From: Akkermansiaceae bacterium
Lineage (GTDB): Bacteria > Verrucomicrobiota > Verrucomicrobiia > Verrucomicrobiales > Akkermansiaceae
Direction of reading: 5' to 3'
DNA length: 64,000 nt
Assembly: GCA_024233115.1 (NCBI GenBank)
Contig: JACKQB010000002.1
Location: 496,001 to 560,000 of the forward strand
Below the pieces are notes generated by a model. It saw only the letters and a list, made by a program, of their open reading frames with translations, ran no database searches and was not told the DNA's origin. Positions 16,448 through 26,229 of the stretch are shown in pieces. The position numbers and the translations under genes are program-made. The stretch's first letter is position 1. Each line of letters begins with the position of its first letter.

Positions 16448-16640
16448 AAAACGCCTTTTTCCAGGTGGCATGCTGAAGAGCTGCTGGATACAACTTGCGT
16501 AACTTGATTTGCGCAAGTCGTCTCCTCGTGTTTCCTTGGGAATTGAGGACCCTGCGAGGCTGGGGGTTTTCGAGGCTGGGGTTTTTCCAATTTACTCGCC
16601 ACGACGGCAATCATGGCGTGGACAGGGTGGGCCTCGCTCC

Positions 16641-18143
16641 CTAGCTCAGCGTCTCGACGATGGCTTTGACCAGGCCTTCGATGTTATGGTCTTTGGCTTC
16701 CACCACCTTATTGTAACCCAGCTCATTGAGCTTGGCGGTGGTGACGGGGCCGATGCTGGCCGCTTTACAGCCATCAGGCCAATCCAGGCCGAGGTCATTG
16801 AAGTACTTGGCTGTGGAGGAGCTGGTGAAGGTCACCAGGTCGGCACCGCCATCGGTTAGGCGTTCCGCGGCACCCGTGGGGTCGTCTTTTTCTGGCTCAA
16901 TTCTGTAAGCGATACACTCGTCGACGATGGCATGCAGTTCGGTGAGTCCGTCGCTGAGGACTGGGCGGGCGTTTTCAGGTCGCACCCAGAGGATGGTCTG
17001 GCTATCGACATCGTAGTCGTTTTTAAACGCTTCCAACAAGCCTTCGGCAATATGGCGGTCTGGCACGAGATCGACGGCAAAGCGGTAGCTCTCGATGGCC
17101 TTTTGCGTGCCTGGTCCCACGGCAGCAATCCTGACGCCGCCGATGCTGCGGGCATCCTTGTAGGTGGCGAAAAAGGCGTCAAAAAAGCGGCGCACACCAT
17201 TGGTGCTACTGAAGATCAACCAGTCGTAGGTGTGTGCGTTGGCCACTGCGCTGGCAAACTCCATCCTGTCCTCCGGGTCACAGATTTTCAGAACAGGCAG
17301 CTCGATGACGTCAGCGCCCAGGTCACTGAGTCGGTTGACGAGTTCGGGGGCTTGTTCCTGGCTGCGGGTGACCACAATGCGTTTCCCCTTGAGCGGGCGG
17401 TTTTCGTACCATTTGATATTTTCCATTTCTTTGATGATGTTGCCGATGACACCCACGGCGGGTGCCTTGAAGTGTTCTTTTTCGGCGATGTCGGCGATGG
17501 TTGCCAGAGTGCCGGTGATGGTTTTTTGCCGGCCCGTGGTTGCCCAGCGGGTAAGCGCGATCGGTGTGATGGGATCAGCCCCGTTTTCTATAAAATTGTT
17601 AGTAATCTCACGCAGACGGGATACCCCCATGAGAAACACCTTGGTTCCGGGTGCCTTGGCCAGCTGCGCGTAGTCGACGTCGTTCGCCTTCTTATTAATT
17701 GATTCGTGACCAGAAAAAACCGTGAGTTGTGAGCCGTAGTCGCGATGTGTTAGTGGGATACCCGCGTAGACCGGGCCGGCGAAGGCGGATGAAATCCCGG
17801 GAACGATTTCAAATTTCAGTCCGGCAGCCGCTAAAACCGCAGCCTCTTCGCCACCACGACCAAAAATCATTGGATCGCCGCCCTTGAGCCTGACCACAAC
17901 CTTTCCTTCACTGACTTTTCCCACGAGCAGAGCATTGATTCCGTCCTGGGGGAGTTTGTGATTCGCGGCGCGTTTGCCGACATCGATTTTCTCGCAGTCG
18001 GGTTTTGCCCAAGTCAGCAACTCGGCACTGCTGAGGGCATCGTAGACCAGCACATCGGCGGCTTCAATCCACTTGCGCGCTTTCAGAGTGACCAGACCAG
18101 GGTCTCCGGGACCGGCTCCTACCAGATAACAAATTCCACTCAT
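16641..18143 (-). CDS. cobA-hemD: Fused uroporphyrinogen-III C-methyltransferase / uroporphyrinogen-III synthase
   Basis: A bifunctional tetrapyrrole enzyme of 500 residues. Residues 1-240 are the SAM-dependent methyltransferase (YLVGAGPGDPGLVTLKA at the N-terminus, VVRLKGGDPMIFGRGGEE, and the GISSAFAGPVYAGIPLTHR segment) that makes precorrin-2. Residues 250-500 are HemD, which cyclises hydroxymethylbilane to uroporphyrinogen III (RPLKGKRIVVTRSQEQAPEL onwards, with FSSTNGVRRFF and SSSTAKYF). The start ATG overlaps the hemC stop by 4 nt, indicating translational coupling. It feeds siroheme for CysI as well as heme. Confidence 0.93.
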   Translation of the reverse strand: MSGICYLVGAGPGDPGLVTLKARKWIEAADVLVYDALSSAELLTWAKPDCEKIDVGKRAANHKLPQDGINALLVGKVSEGKVVVRLKGGDPMIFGRGGEEAAVLAAAGLKFEIVPGISSAFAGPVYAGIPLTHRDYGSQLTVFSGHESINKKANDVDYAQLAKAPGTKVFLMGVSRLREITNNFIENGADPITPIALTRWATTGRQKTITGTLATIADIAEKEHFKAPAVGVIGNIIKEMENIKWYENRPLKGKRIVVTRSQEQAPELVNRLSDLGADVIELPVLKICDPEDRMEFASAVANAHTYDWLIFSSTNGVRRFFDAFFATYKDARSIGGVRIAAVGPGTQKAIESYRFAVDLVPDRHIAEGLLEAFKNDYDVDSQTILWVRPENARPVLSDGLTELHAIVDECIAYRIEPEKDDPTGAAERLTDGGADLVTFTSSSTAKYFNDLGLDWPDGCKAASIGPVTTAKLNELGYNKVVEAKDHNIEGLVKAIVETLS

Positions 18144-19066
18144 GCCAATGTCTTGAATAACTCACCAGCCACCTGCTCGGGTTCGGTCGCCTTGCCGCTC
18201 GCACATGCCTCGGTGGGTTCGGCATCGGAGGCCTCGTCGAAAACCCGGCCTGCCATGTGTAATGTATCGCCGTCGATCCAGGACCTCACGCCGACGGGAG
18301 TATGGCAGCCACCATCCAGCAAACGAAGGAACTCACGCTCGGCACGCAACAGCAGCATCGACTCCCGGTGGGTGATCGCTTCGATGCAGGCCAGTGCGTC
18401 CGCATCATCCTTCCTGATCTCAAAGCCAACAATCCCCTGCCCTGCTGCGGGCAGAAACACATCGGGGGCCAGGGCAACGGCGTGCAACCCACCGTCCAGT
18501 CCGGAGTCGAGGTCATAGCCAAGCCTAACAAGACCAGCCTCGGCCAACATGATGGCGTCGAGCCCGTCATTATCGCGGAGTTTTTGCAAACGGGTGGGGA
18601 CGTTGCCACGGATATCTACCAGTTTGATGTCGGGCCTGAGCCACCGCAGTTGTCGTTGTCGCCGCACACTGCTGGTGGCGACAGTAGCACCTGCGGGTAG
18701 GGCTTCCAGGCTATCAGCATTCGAACAAACCAGCACGTCCGACGCAGGAGCCCGCTCGAGCGCGCCCGCAATTGCAAAGTGACTGGCGAGCACGGTCGGC
18801 ACGTCCTTCATACTGTGGACAGCGAGATCGATTTCGCCGTTTTCCAATGCCGTCTCAAGTTCCTTGGTAAACACCCCCTTATCCAACACACCTTCGGATT
18901 TTGCCACCTGGGAAAGCGGCACATCGGTGCGCCGGTCACCGGTCGTGGTAATGACCTTGCGGACGATTTCCCGGTCTGGAAAAGCAAGACGCAGCGCGGC
19001 CTCCGTCATCTCCGCTTGGGCCAGTGCCAATGCACTGCCACGTGTTCCTACAATAAGTGGTTTCAT
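18140..19066 (-). CDS. hemC: Hydroxymethylbilane synthase (porphobilinogen deaminase)
   Basis: Polymerises four porphobilinogens to hydroxymethylbilane. The N-terminal GTRGSALALAQA, the SVRRQRQLRWLRPD arginine cluster and the dipyrromethane-cofactor cysteine in LLDGGCHTPVGV are visible. 308 residues from the ATG at 19066. An in-frame ATG at 19090 would overlap the end of hemA. GAGGAAA about 12 nt upstream supports 19066. It lies 7 bp after hemA and overlaps cobA-hemD by 4 nt. Confidence 0.95.
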   Translation of the reverse strand: MKPLIVGTRGSALALAQAEMTEAALRLAFPDREIVRKVITTTGDRRTDVPLSQVAKSEGVLDKGVFTKELETALENGEIDLAVHSMKDVPTVLASHFAIAGALERAPASDVLVCSNADSLEALPAGATVATSSVRRQRQLRWLRPDIKLVDIRGNVPTRLQKLRDNDGLDAIMLAEAGLVRLGYDLDSGLDGGLHAVALAPDVFLPAAGQGIVGFEIRKDDADALACIEAITHRESMLLLRAEREFLRLLDGGCHTPVGVRSWIDGDTLHMAGRVFDEASDAEPTEACASGKATEPEQVAGELFKTLA

Positions 19067-19073
19067 GATATGA

Positions 19074-20054
19074 TTAAATTTCCTCGGCAATCATTTGCTC
19101 ACAGATCCGGACCTGTTGGGCGCGGGACTCCCTGGCTTCGTTTGCCAGTTGTTGTAGTTTATCAATATCGTAAAGATAAACTTCCTCGATTTTACCCGCC
19201 TCGGATTCAATGTCACGCGGCACGGCAATATCGATCAAAAACAGCGGTCGGTATTTCCTCTTTCGTCGGACCGATTCGATCTGAGCAGCCCGCAAAACAG
19301 GCTCGGGAGCACCGGTGGAGGAAACAACCACATCCGCCTTGATAAGAGCCTCTTCCCACGCATCAAATGGCACCGCACTGCCATTGAGTTCGGCGGCGAG
19401 AGCCTCGGCGCGCTCCAGCGACCGGTTGGTTACCGTTAGTTCGCTGGCTCCGCGCGACATCATACTCTGGGCGACCAAGCGGCTGGTTTCGCCCGCCCCG
19501 ATCACCATCACGCGGCTGCCCTTGAGGTTGCCAAAAATTTTCTCTGCCAGATCGACAGCCACATTTCCCACAGACGTCGCGCCCATCTGGATACGCGTAT
19601 GGGTCCGGATTTTCTTGCCAACGGCAAACGACTTCTGAAACAGCTTGTTAAGCACCCCTTTGGTCGCCCCGGATTCCAGTGCTTGTTTGTAGGCCTGTTT
19701 GACTTGTCCAAAAATTTCCGTCTCCCCTAACACCATGGAATCGAGACCACATACCAGGGAAAACAGATGCCGTTTCGCATCATCTCCACACTTCTGGTAG
19801 AGGTGCTTCATTTCCTCCTTGGCACGCCCCTCCGCAAGGTGGTTGCGCAGGATTTCTAGGCCCATCGTCCGGTCTTCAGCCGCGATGTAGATCTCCATCC
19901 GGTTACAGGTGGAAAGCACCACGCTTTCAGCAATCGTGCTCAACCCGGTCAGCTCTTTGGCACGAGCACCCAGCTTCTCGGCAGGCACAGCAAAATGCTC
20001 CCTCACCTCGACGGGTGCGGTATCGTGATTCAATCCCATGCATATCAACTCCAT
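19074..20054 (-). CDS. hemA: Glutamyl-tRNA reductase (short form)
   Basis: First enzyme of the C5 route to 5-aminolevulinate. The catalytic Cys50 is in LSTCNRMEIY, and the catalytic and NADPH domains are clear (GETEIFGQVKQAY; VMVIGAGETSRLVAQ). The protein is 326 residues where most members have about 420. The sequence stops on the long spinal helix (LQQLANEARESRAQQVRICEQ), so the C-terminal dimerisation domain is missing. hemC starts 7 bp later, and I saw no frameshift that would restore the domain. It abuts the stop of the ccsA-like gene. Confidence 0.92.
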   Translation of the reverse strand: MELICMGLNHDTAPVEVREHFAVPAEKLGARAKELTGLSTIAESVVLSTCNRMEIYIAAEDRTMGLEILRNHLAEGRAKEEMKHLYQKCGDDAKRHLFSLVCGLDSMVLGETEIFGQVKQAYKQALESGATKGVLNKLFQKSFAVGKKIRTHTRIQMGATSVGNVAVDLAEKIFGNLKGSRVMVIGAGETSRLVAQSMMSRGASELTVTNRSLERAEALAAELNGSAVPFDAWEEALIKADVVVSSTGAPEPVLRAAQIESVRRKRKYRPLFLIDIAVPRDIESEAGKIEEVYLYDIDKLQQLANEARESRAQQVRICEQMIAEEI

Positions 20055-20825
20055 CTATTTTAACAGCGGAAAAATCATCAGTGAAATAACAAACAACGCG
20101 ACGGCTGCCATGGCCAGCTTCCCCGGCGGCATACCTCGCTTCCACTCGATCCCTACAAGTATGCCATAAGCCACCCACAGCCCGAGTGCCAGATACAAGT
20201 GTTTACCCAGGCCCTCGGGTTTTTCCATAATCAAACCAAAAACCAGCCCCATGGTCAGCAAGCCAAGGCCCAGGATCAGGAGCCGCCGGACAATTGAGCT
20301 CAACTCACGCGCAGGAGGGAGGTTGCGGAACAAGCCCGTACTCATGGATGCCTCCTTGAGTTGTCGATTCAGTATCAGAAACATGACTCCCGAGACAGCA
20401 GCCAGACCCAAGGCCCCGTAAGCCAGGACGGAAAAGGCAGCGTGCCCCTCACGCCATCCATCAACGACATCGGCGTGCTCCGGGTTTCCTTCCAGCATGC
20501 CGGGCACCAGCGCCACCGTCAGTAAGAAACACACCAAAGGAGCGGTGAACACACCGAGTAATGACAAGCGGTACACCGATCCCACTGCCATGTAGAACAA
20601 GGTCAGCGACCACGCCGAAAAGATCAGGATCTCACCGGTGTCACCCAGTGGACAGCTGCCACGCATCTCGCTGCGCATACCAAGCACCGCCAGTTGGGCC
20701 AGAAACGAGAACAGCATCCACACCACCGTCCATCGCGATCTGATCCCGCGGTGCACATAAAGCCCCCCCTGCAGTGCCGCAACAACTGCAAGAATCAAGG
20801 CCACAATGAGAATTCCAATGTCCAT
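20055..20825 (-). CDS. CcsA/HemX-like cytochrome c assembly membrane protein
   Basis: A 256-residue protein with about eight hydrophobic segments. The HAAFSVLAYGALGLAAVSG segment and the placement directly before hemA match the HemX/CcsA-like proteins found in front of hemA in many bacteria. The tryptophan-rich WWD heme motif of full CcsA is not obvious, so a role in heme handling or in regulating HemA is inferred. The ATG at 20825 (MDIGILIVALILAV) is preferred over an upstream ATG at 20864 because the membrane segment begins there. First gene of the tetrapyrrole operon. Confidence 0.75.
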   Translation of the reverse strand: MDIGILIVALILAVVAALQGGLYVHRGIRSRWTVVWMLFSFLAQLAVLGMRSEMRGSCPLGDTGEILIFSAWSLTLFYMAVGSVYRLSLLGVFTAPLVCFLLTVALVPGMLEGNPEHADVVDGWREGHAAFSVLAYGALGLAAVSGVMFLILNRQLKEASMSTGLFRNLPPARELSSIVRRLLILGLGLLTMGLVFGLIMEKPEGLGKHLYLALGLWVAYGILVGIEWKRGMPPGKLAMAAVALFVISLMIFPLLK

Positions 20826-21077
20826 GGCGGCCCGTCTCATGCACAGGTCAGTGGGGAATTTCAAGCCGATATGTCATCGATTGTCATGCACCTCCGCTTT
20901 CCCTGCCCGGACTCATCCATGGCGGCAAATGGGCGGCGTGCCTTATTTAGCATCAATTTTGCGTAATCATCCTCATATCCTATCCAAAGGTTGTTCATTT
21001 TCACCGAATCATGATAGCTGTTCTGCCTCACATCGATCGCTCCCGCGTGAAACCCACTCCACAATCTCATTGAAACT

Positions 21078-22616
21078 ATGAAAATCGGCATCCCGAAGGA
21101 AATCCGCCCCGGTGAAAAACGCGTCGCGGGCTCACCACATCTCGTTGGCAAGCTCATCAAATTAGGTTTTGACGTCTGTGTTGAATCACAGGCAGGGGAA
21201 ACAGCCAACGTATCCGACCAGGACTGGATCGATGCCGGGGCAACGATTATCGACTCAGCGGCAGCCCTCTGGGAGCAGTCCGATATCATCATCAAGGTCA
21301 ACCCACCCGATGCGGCGGAATCAGAGTTACTCACCGAGGGCAAGACCCTGATCAGCTTCTTCTGGCCCGCCCAGGACGAGGAGATGCTGAAAACCATCGC
21401 GTCTCAAGGTGCCAACCTGCTTTCCATGAACTGCGTGCCGCGTATTTCACGCGCCCAGAAACTCGACGCCCTATCCTCCATGGCGAACATCGCCGGATAC
21501 CGCGCGGTGATCGAGGCGGGAAACAACTTCGGCCATTTCTTCACCGGACAGATCACCGCCGCAGGAAAAGTGCCACCGGCCAAGGTGCTGGTCATCGGTG
21601 CCGGTGTGGCAGGCCTGTCAGCCATCGGTTGCGCCTCCAGCCTCGGGGCCATTGTTAGAGCATTTGATACCCGACCCGAAGTAGCCGACCAGGTGAAAAG
21701 CATGGGTGGCGAGTTCATCTACCCCGACATCGAGGAAGACGGCACCGGCGAAGGTGGCTATGCCAAGGTCATGAGCAAGGAGTTCATCGAAGCCGAGATG
21801 GCGCTCTTTGCCGAGCAGGCGAAGGAAATCGATATCATCATCACCACCGCCCTGATCCCCGGCAGACCAGCCCCCAAGCTGATTACCGAGGCAATGGTCA
21901 AGTCGATGAAGGCAGGCAGCGTCATAGTCGACCTCGCCGCCGAGCAGGGTGGCAACTGCGAGCTGACCGAGCCGGGAAAACGGGTCAAAAAACACGGCGT
22001 CACCCTGATTGGCTACACCGATCTGCCAAGCCGCATGTCCGGGCAGTCGAGCGAACTTTACGCCAACAACATCGGCCACCTGTTTGATGAACTTTGCCCG
22101 GAGAAAAACGGCACCATCAACCTCAATTTCGAGGATGAAGTCATCCGCGGCACCACCGTCATCAAGGCTGGTGAAATCACCTGGCCGCCGCCGGCCCCCA
22201 AGCTCAGTGCCGCTCCTGCCCCGAAAAAAGAGGCTGCCCCTGCCCCTGACACAGCCGGCCCCAAGCCTAAAAAAACCTGGGGCAACGTGCTTGGCCTCGC
22301 CATCGTCGTAGCGGCCATTCTCGGGGTTGGCAGCGTGGCTCCCAAGGAATTCATGGGCCACTTCACCGTCTTTGTACTCGCCTGCTTCGTCGGCTGGCAA
22401 GTGATCTGGAATGTGTCCGCCGCTCTCCACACCCCCCTGATGAGTGTCACCAACGCCATCAGCAGTATCATCGTGTTGGGAGCCGTCCTGCAAATCGGCA
22501 ATGACTCCGGCATGATCGTCACCCTCTCGGCCATCGCCATCCTCATCACCACCATCAACATCGTCGGTGGTTTCATGGTCACCCACCGAATGCTGGACAT
22601 GTTCCGCAAGGGCTAA
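21078..22616 (+). CDS. pntA: NAD(P) transhydrogenase subunit alpha
   Basis: Proton-pumping transhydrogenase, NAD(H)-binding subunit. Residues 1-370 form the dI domain, homologous to alanine dehydrogenase ([50 protein letters not shown]). A Pro/Ala-rich linker (about 375-410) joins it to about four membrane segments ([16 protein letters not shown] and following). The 512-residue length and fused membrane part correspond to the two-subunit E. coli type. It forms an operon with pntB, 54 bp downstream. Confidence 0.95.
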   Translation: MKIGIPKEIRPGEKRVAGSPHLVGKLIKLGFDVCVESQAGETANVSDQDWIDAGATIIDSAAALWEQSDIIIKVNPPDAAESELLTEGKTLISFFWPAQDEEMLKTIASQGANLLSMNCVPRISRAQKLDALSSMANIAGYRAVIEAGNNFGHFFTGQITAAGKVPPAKVLVIGAGVAGLSAIGCASSLGAIVRAFDTRPEVADQVKSMGGEFIYPDIEEDGTGEGGYAKVMSKEFIEAEMALFAEQAKEIDIIITTALIPGRPAPKLITEAMVKSMKAGSVIVDLAAEQGGNCELTEPGKRVKKHGVTLIGYTDLPSRMSGQSSELYANNIGHLFDELCPEKNGTINLNFEDEVIRGTTVIKAGEITWPPPAPKLSAAPAPKKEAAPAPDTAGPKPKKTWGNVLGLAIVVAAILGVGSVAPKEFMGHFTVFVLACFVGWQVIWNVSAALHTPLMSVTNAISSIIVLGAVLQIGNDSGMIVTLSAIAILITTINIVGGFMVTHRMLDMFRKG

Positions 22617-22670
22617 CACGCTTTCCCATTTATTCATTCTGCAATCATCCAATTATTCATTTCCAACATC

Positions 22671-24053
22671 ATGTCCCTAGGAATCATCACCGCCTGTTAC
22701 ATCGTTGCCAGCATCCTCTTCATTCTCAGCCTCGGCGGCTTGAGCGACCAGGAGAAAGCCCGGCGCGGAAACCTCTACGGCATCATCGGTATGCTGCTCG
22801 CCGTTGGTGCCACTCTGTTTGCCGCCAAAGTGGGCAACTACGGTATCATCGTCACCGTGGTCATTATCGGTGCCATCATCGGTGCCGTTCTTGCAGCGCG
22901 TGTCAAGATGACCGCCATGCCCGAGCTGGTTGCCATGTTGCACAGCTTTGTGGGCCTCGCCGCCGTGCTGGTGGGATACGCCACCTTCCTCGACCACTCA
23001 CAAGCCATCGAGGGAGCGGCAAAAACCATTCACGACGTTGAAATCTATCTCGGCATCCTGATTGGCGCGGTCACATTCACGGGATCGGTCGTCGCCTTTG
23101 GCAAACTCAACGGCATGATCGGTGGCAAACCACTCACCCTTCCGGGACGCCATTTCCTGAACCTGCTCATCCTCATCGCCTGCATCTACCTCGGCTACGA
23201 CTTTATCCAGACGGGTTCGCAAACCTCCCTGATGATCATGACCGGCCTCGCGCTGGTCTTCGGCGTCCACATGGTCGCCGCCATCGGTGGCGCCGACATG
23301 CCCGTGGTGATCTCCATGCTCAACAGCTACTCAGGCTGGGCGGCTGCCGCCACCGGCTTTATGCTCTCCAACGACCTGCTGATCGTCACCGGTGCCCTGG
23401 TAGGCTCCAGCGGTGCCATCCTTTCCATCATCATGTGCCGCGCGATGAACCGGAAGTTTGTCAGCGTCATTCTCGGGGGATTCGGCTCGCCGAAAAAATC
23501 CTCTGCCGGTGGAGCCGCAGCCGACCAGGGTGAGGTCGTCGCCATCACCGGCAGCGAAACCGCCGAGCTGTTGAAAAACTCCAAGTCCCTCGTCATTGTC
23601 CCCGGATACGGCATGGCCGTCGCCCAGGCGCAGCAAGCTGTCGCAGCGATGACGCAGAAACTACGCGACCAGGGGGTCGATGTAAAATTCGCCATCCACC
23701 CCGTCGCCGGCCGGATGCCCGGCCACATGAACGTGCTGCTGGCCGAGGCCAAGCTCCCCTACGACATCGTCCTGGAGATGGACGAGATCAACGACGACTT
23801 CCCGGAGACGGATGTGGTGATGGTCATCGGGGCGAATGACATCGTCAACCCCTCCGCCGAAGACGAGCCCGACAGCCCGATCGCCGGTATGCCCGTGCTG
23901 CAAGTCTGGAACGCCAAGGAGGTCATCGTGCTCAAACGCAGCATGGCCACCGGCTACGCTGGCGTGGAAAACCCCCTCTTTTTCAAAGACAACACCCGCA
24001 TGCTCTTCGGCGACGCCAAAGCCAGCATCGACGAAGTGGTAAAGGGGCTATGA
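22671..24053 (+). CDS. pntB: NAD(P) transhydrogenase subunit beta
   Basis: Membrane and NADP(H)-binding subunit, 460 residues. About nine hydrophobic segments occupy residues 1-265, including the proton-channel region with [17 protein letters not shown]. The C-terminal dIII domain has [48 protein letters not shown] and [16 protein letters not shown]. It couples proton entry to NADPH formation. The leader before the ATG is a G-poor ATTCATTC-type sequence without a Shine-Dalgarno sequence. A terminator hairpin follows. Confidence 0.95.
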   Translation: MSLGIITACYIVASILFILSLGGLSDQEKARRGNLYGIIGMLLAVGATLFAAKVGNYGIIVTVVIIGAIIGAVLAARVKMTAMPELVAMLHSFVGLAAVLVGYATFLDHSQAIEGAAKTIHDVEIYLGILIGAVTFTGSVVAFGKLNGMIGGKPLTLPGRHFLNLLILIACIYLGYDFIQTGSQTSLMIMTGLALVFGVHMVAAIGGADMPVVISMLNSYSGWAAAATGFMLSNDLLIVTGALVGSSGAILSIIMCRAMNRKFVSVILGGFGSPKKSSAGGAAADQGEVVAITGSETAELLKNSKSLVIVPGYGMAVAQAQQAVAAMTQKLRDQGVDVKFAIHPVAGRMPGHMNVLLAEAKLPYDIVLEMDEINDDFPETDVVMVIGANDIVNPSAEDEPDSPIAGMPVLQVWNAKEVIVLKRSMATGYAGVENPLFFKDNTRMLFGDAKASIDEVVKGL

Positions 24054-24071
24054 TGGCGACCGGGTGCCTGC

Positions 24072-24278
24072 ACTTTGGGAGTGCGGCGATCTGATTCGCC
24101 GCTTTTCATCCCCCCTGGTGCGCAGCCTCGCAGAGCCGGGGCCGCCCACTGTAACACGGTGCTTTTTCTTTCGCCTGCATACGTTGATTGGCGGTTGGAA
24201 GGAGTATGGCGCAGGGGCACCGAACGAGTATCCAAAGCGCAGAGTCCTCCTGACGTCGGGGTCTGCGCACTCCAAAAC
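24072..24278. repeat. MITE-like element with short terminal inverted repeats
   Basis: The 289-bp gap between pntB and the next gene contains a left end CTTTGGGAGTGCGGCG (from about 24073) and a right end CTGCGCACTCCAAAAC (to 24278). They are near-perfect reverse complements over about 13 bp (TTTGG-AGTGCG). The roughly 205-bp interior has no credible gene. Size, ends and GC-rich hairpins suggest a non-autonomous repeat. No second copy is in the window to confirm mobility. Confidence 0.5.
24083..24107 (+). terminator. Rho-independent terminator after pntAB
   Basis: Stem GCGGCGA/TCGCCGC with loop TCTGAT, then TTTTC. It lies 30 bp after the pntB stop and inside the left end of the MITE-like repeat, so the repeat may supply the terminator. 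Confidence 0.6.
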
Positions 24279-24342
24279 CGTGCATGCCGCAGGGATGCAT
24301 CAGCGCGATGGGCGGCCAGCCCCCACCTGGCCACGCCCTCCC

Positions 24343-25266
24343 CTATTTCCCCAGGATCTTCGCCCCCGTGGCGGCGTCGACATGGAAGATGACCGAGCCC
24401 TGGGCCTTGGGTTTCTCCCCTTTGGCGGTCTGGTACTGATACACCTTGACCGGTTTGACACCATTGATTTGGGAAAAGAGGTAGACGCGGACGGTGATGG
24501 GGTCATCTCCCTTGTAACCAGGAAGATCCTTGATCGAGTACCACAGCTGGTTGGCACCATCCTTGGCGCCACCGACAACCACCTCAGCCTGCTGGGTGTC
24601 CTGGAAACGGTGCTCGCTGACATTATTCACCCTGACCCTCACCTCGCGCCCCGGGCAGAAGGTGTAAACCTTGGCGATGTACTTGGCACGCGGTACCACG
24701 ATCGGCCTGGGCGGCACTACCCCGGTGGGTAAAAAGTCCTCGCCATCCACGTAGGCGAGATTACCCGACTTGATTTGCGCGCGCACGTCCTTGAGGTTAC
24801 TCAGGTTGACGAATTCCGCGGTATCGTATTTCCAGCCGCGTCCTTCGTATACAAAACTGAGGACCAGCAGATTCTCGGTTGGTTCGCCACCGACTCCGAA
24901 ATCCACCTTGCCGAAGTAAACGGACTTGGCGGTCATCCCCTTGTTCCGGGCACGGAGCAACCTCAGTCCGTCGAGTGCCGGTGGGGCGGTGGGGAGCTTG
25001 AAGACATCGGCTGGCCATGCCCCCTTTTCCGAGAGCACCCGGTTCTGAATGGCCAGTTTGCGGTGGGTTGCCGTGATTTGTTGCCATGCGGTGTGGTTGT
25101 TGGCCACCATGGCATTGCGCCAGTAGACGTAGACATCCTGCAGGGCTTTACCCAATGCCGCCTGATTTCCTGCTGCGGCCTGGGCCTTTGCCGGGCCCGC
25201 AGCACCGAGATTGAGGACGGCCACAACGGTCAAGAGAATTAATTGCATCTGTTTCACGGTTTGCAT
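24343..25266 (-). CDS. Hypothetical secreted protein
   Basis: A 307-residue protein with a signal peptide (MQLILLTVVAVLNLGAAG, cleavage likely after AKAQ). The mature part has an Ala/Asn-rich helix, a region resembling other secreted proteins with 'NAMVANNHTAWQQITATHR', and a beta-rich C-terminal half (VVPPRPIVVPRAKYIAKVY and following). I recognise no catalytic motif. ATGs at 25266 and 25248 are both usable starts. It diverges from the hydrolase gene at 25363. Confidence 0.7.
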   Translation of the reverse strand: MQTVKQMQLILLTVVAVLNLGAAGPAKAQAAAGNQAALGKALQDVYVYWRNAMVANNHTAWQQITATHRKLAIQNRVLSEKGAWPADVFKLPTAPPALDGLRLLRARNKGMTAKSVYFGKVDFGVGGEPTENLLVLSFVYEGRGWKYDTAEFVNLSNLKDVRAQIKSGNLAYVDGEDFLPTGVVPPRPIVVPRAKYIAKVYTFCPGREVRVRVNNVSEHRFQDTQQAEVVVGGAKDGANQLWYSIKDLPGYKGDDPITVRVYLFSQINGVKPVKVYQYQTAKGEKPKAQGSVIFHVDAATGAKILGK

Positions 25267-25362
25267 TGGACAATAAATCCAGCTAAGGGCAATTCTTTTC
25301 TTAGCACCGGTGCGAGCCTGGCCTCACCTCCATGACATCGACCGTTGGGAAAATCCTCACTT

Positions 25363-26196
25363 ATGAATGCACTTACCAAGGCCAAGCCGCTCAGCGAAGA
25401 GCGCGAACGCGAACTTCTCAAGGACGCCCAATCATATATCTACCAGTCCGAAGACGGTTTCGAGCTGGTCGCCCATTGTTTTTTTCCGGAAAACCACGAT
25501 GCTTCCGAACTCAAACCTGCCATCGTTTTTTTCCACGGCGGACTTTGGGATGTGAGTATGACCACCCAGTTTGCCCCCCACTGCATGCACTTTGCCAGTC
25601 GTGGCATGCTCGCCGTGGTCGTTGAATACCGGGTCGCCTCAAAGCACCAGGCCACCCCCGAGGACGCACTCGAGGATGCCCAAATGGCCATGCTCTGGCT
25701 GAAACACAACCACGTCACACTCGGCGTCGACCCGAACCGTATCATCGCCGCCGGTGCCGCATCGGGTGCCCACATGGCCTTGTCGCTGGCCATGCTTCCG
25801 GAGGTCATCGAAGTCGACGGATATTCGCCACGCCCGCTTGGAGTGATCGCCCTCAGCTCGATTGTCGACACCACCAAAAAGGGGGGTGAACACAATCGCT
25901 TCGCCGACTCTAAAAAAGCCGCCCTTCACAGCCCGTCCAAACTGATCCGCAAAGGCCTCTGCCCCATGCTGATCGTCCATGGCAAATCGGACACCATCGT
26001 CCCATACGAACCGGTCGCCCGATTTGCCAAGGCCCTGAAACGGAAAAAAAACAAATGTGAGTTCATCGACTTTGAAGCCGTGAACCATAGCTTTTTCAAC
26101 TTCAACGTCAGTGCCAAGCACTTCGAAATCACCCTTAATGCGATGGATGCCTTCCTCGTAAGTCTCGATTGCATCGAGCCGATGGAGTATATCTAG
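25363..26196 (+). CDS. Alpha/beta-hydrolase (esterase/dienelactone-type) with an altered nucleophile motif
   Basis: A 277-residue cytoplasmic alpha/beta-hydrolase. The oxyanion motif FFHGGLW, the segment DPNRIIAAGAASGAHMA around the nucleophile elbow, a catalytic-acid candidate in HGKSDTIVPYEP and the histidine in AVNHSFFNF are visible. In relatives the elbow reads GxSxGG. Here it reads GAASGAH, so Ala occupies the usual Ser position and a Ser follows one residue later. Activity is therefore uncertain. The ATG at 25363 is preferred over a TTG at 25345. Confidence 0.8.
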   Translation: MNALTKAKPLSEERERELLKDAQSYIYQSEDGFELVAHCFFPENHDASELKPAIVFFHGGLWDVSMTTQFAPHCMHFASRGMLAVVVEYRVASKHQATPEDALEDAQMAMLWLKHNHVTLGVDPNRIIAAGAASGAHMALSLAMLPEVIEVDGYSPRPLGVIALSSIVDTTKKGGEHNRFADSKKAALHSPSKLIRKGLCPMLIVHGKSDTIVPYEPVARFAKALKRKKNKCEFIDFEAVNHSFFNFNVSAKHFEITLNAMDAFLVSLDCIEPMEYI

Positions 26197-26229
26197 GCGA
26201 GGGAAGCTTCTTATTGGTGTAGCCCCTGT

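Noticed and set aside
21618..22652. 344-residue ORF antisense to pntA
   Set aside because: A shadow frame of the codon pattern of a certain gene; His/Asp/Gly-rich composition and no start context.
24064..24732. 222-residue plus-strand ORF after pntB
   Set aside because: Spans the MITE-like repeat and runs antisense into a gene with a clear signal peptide.
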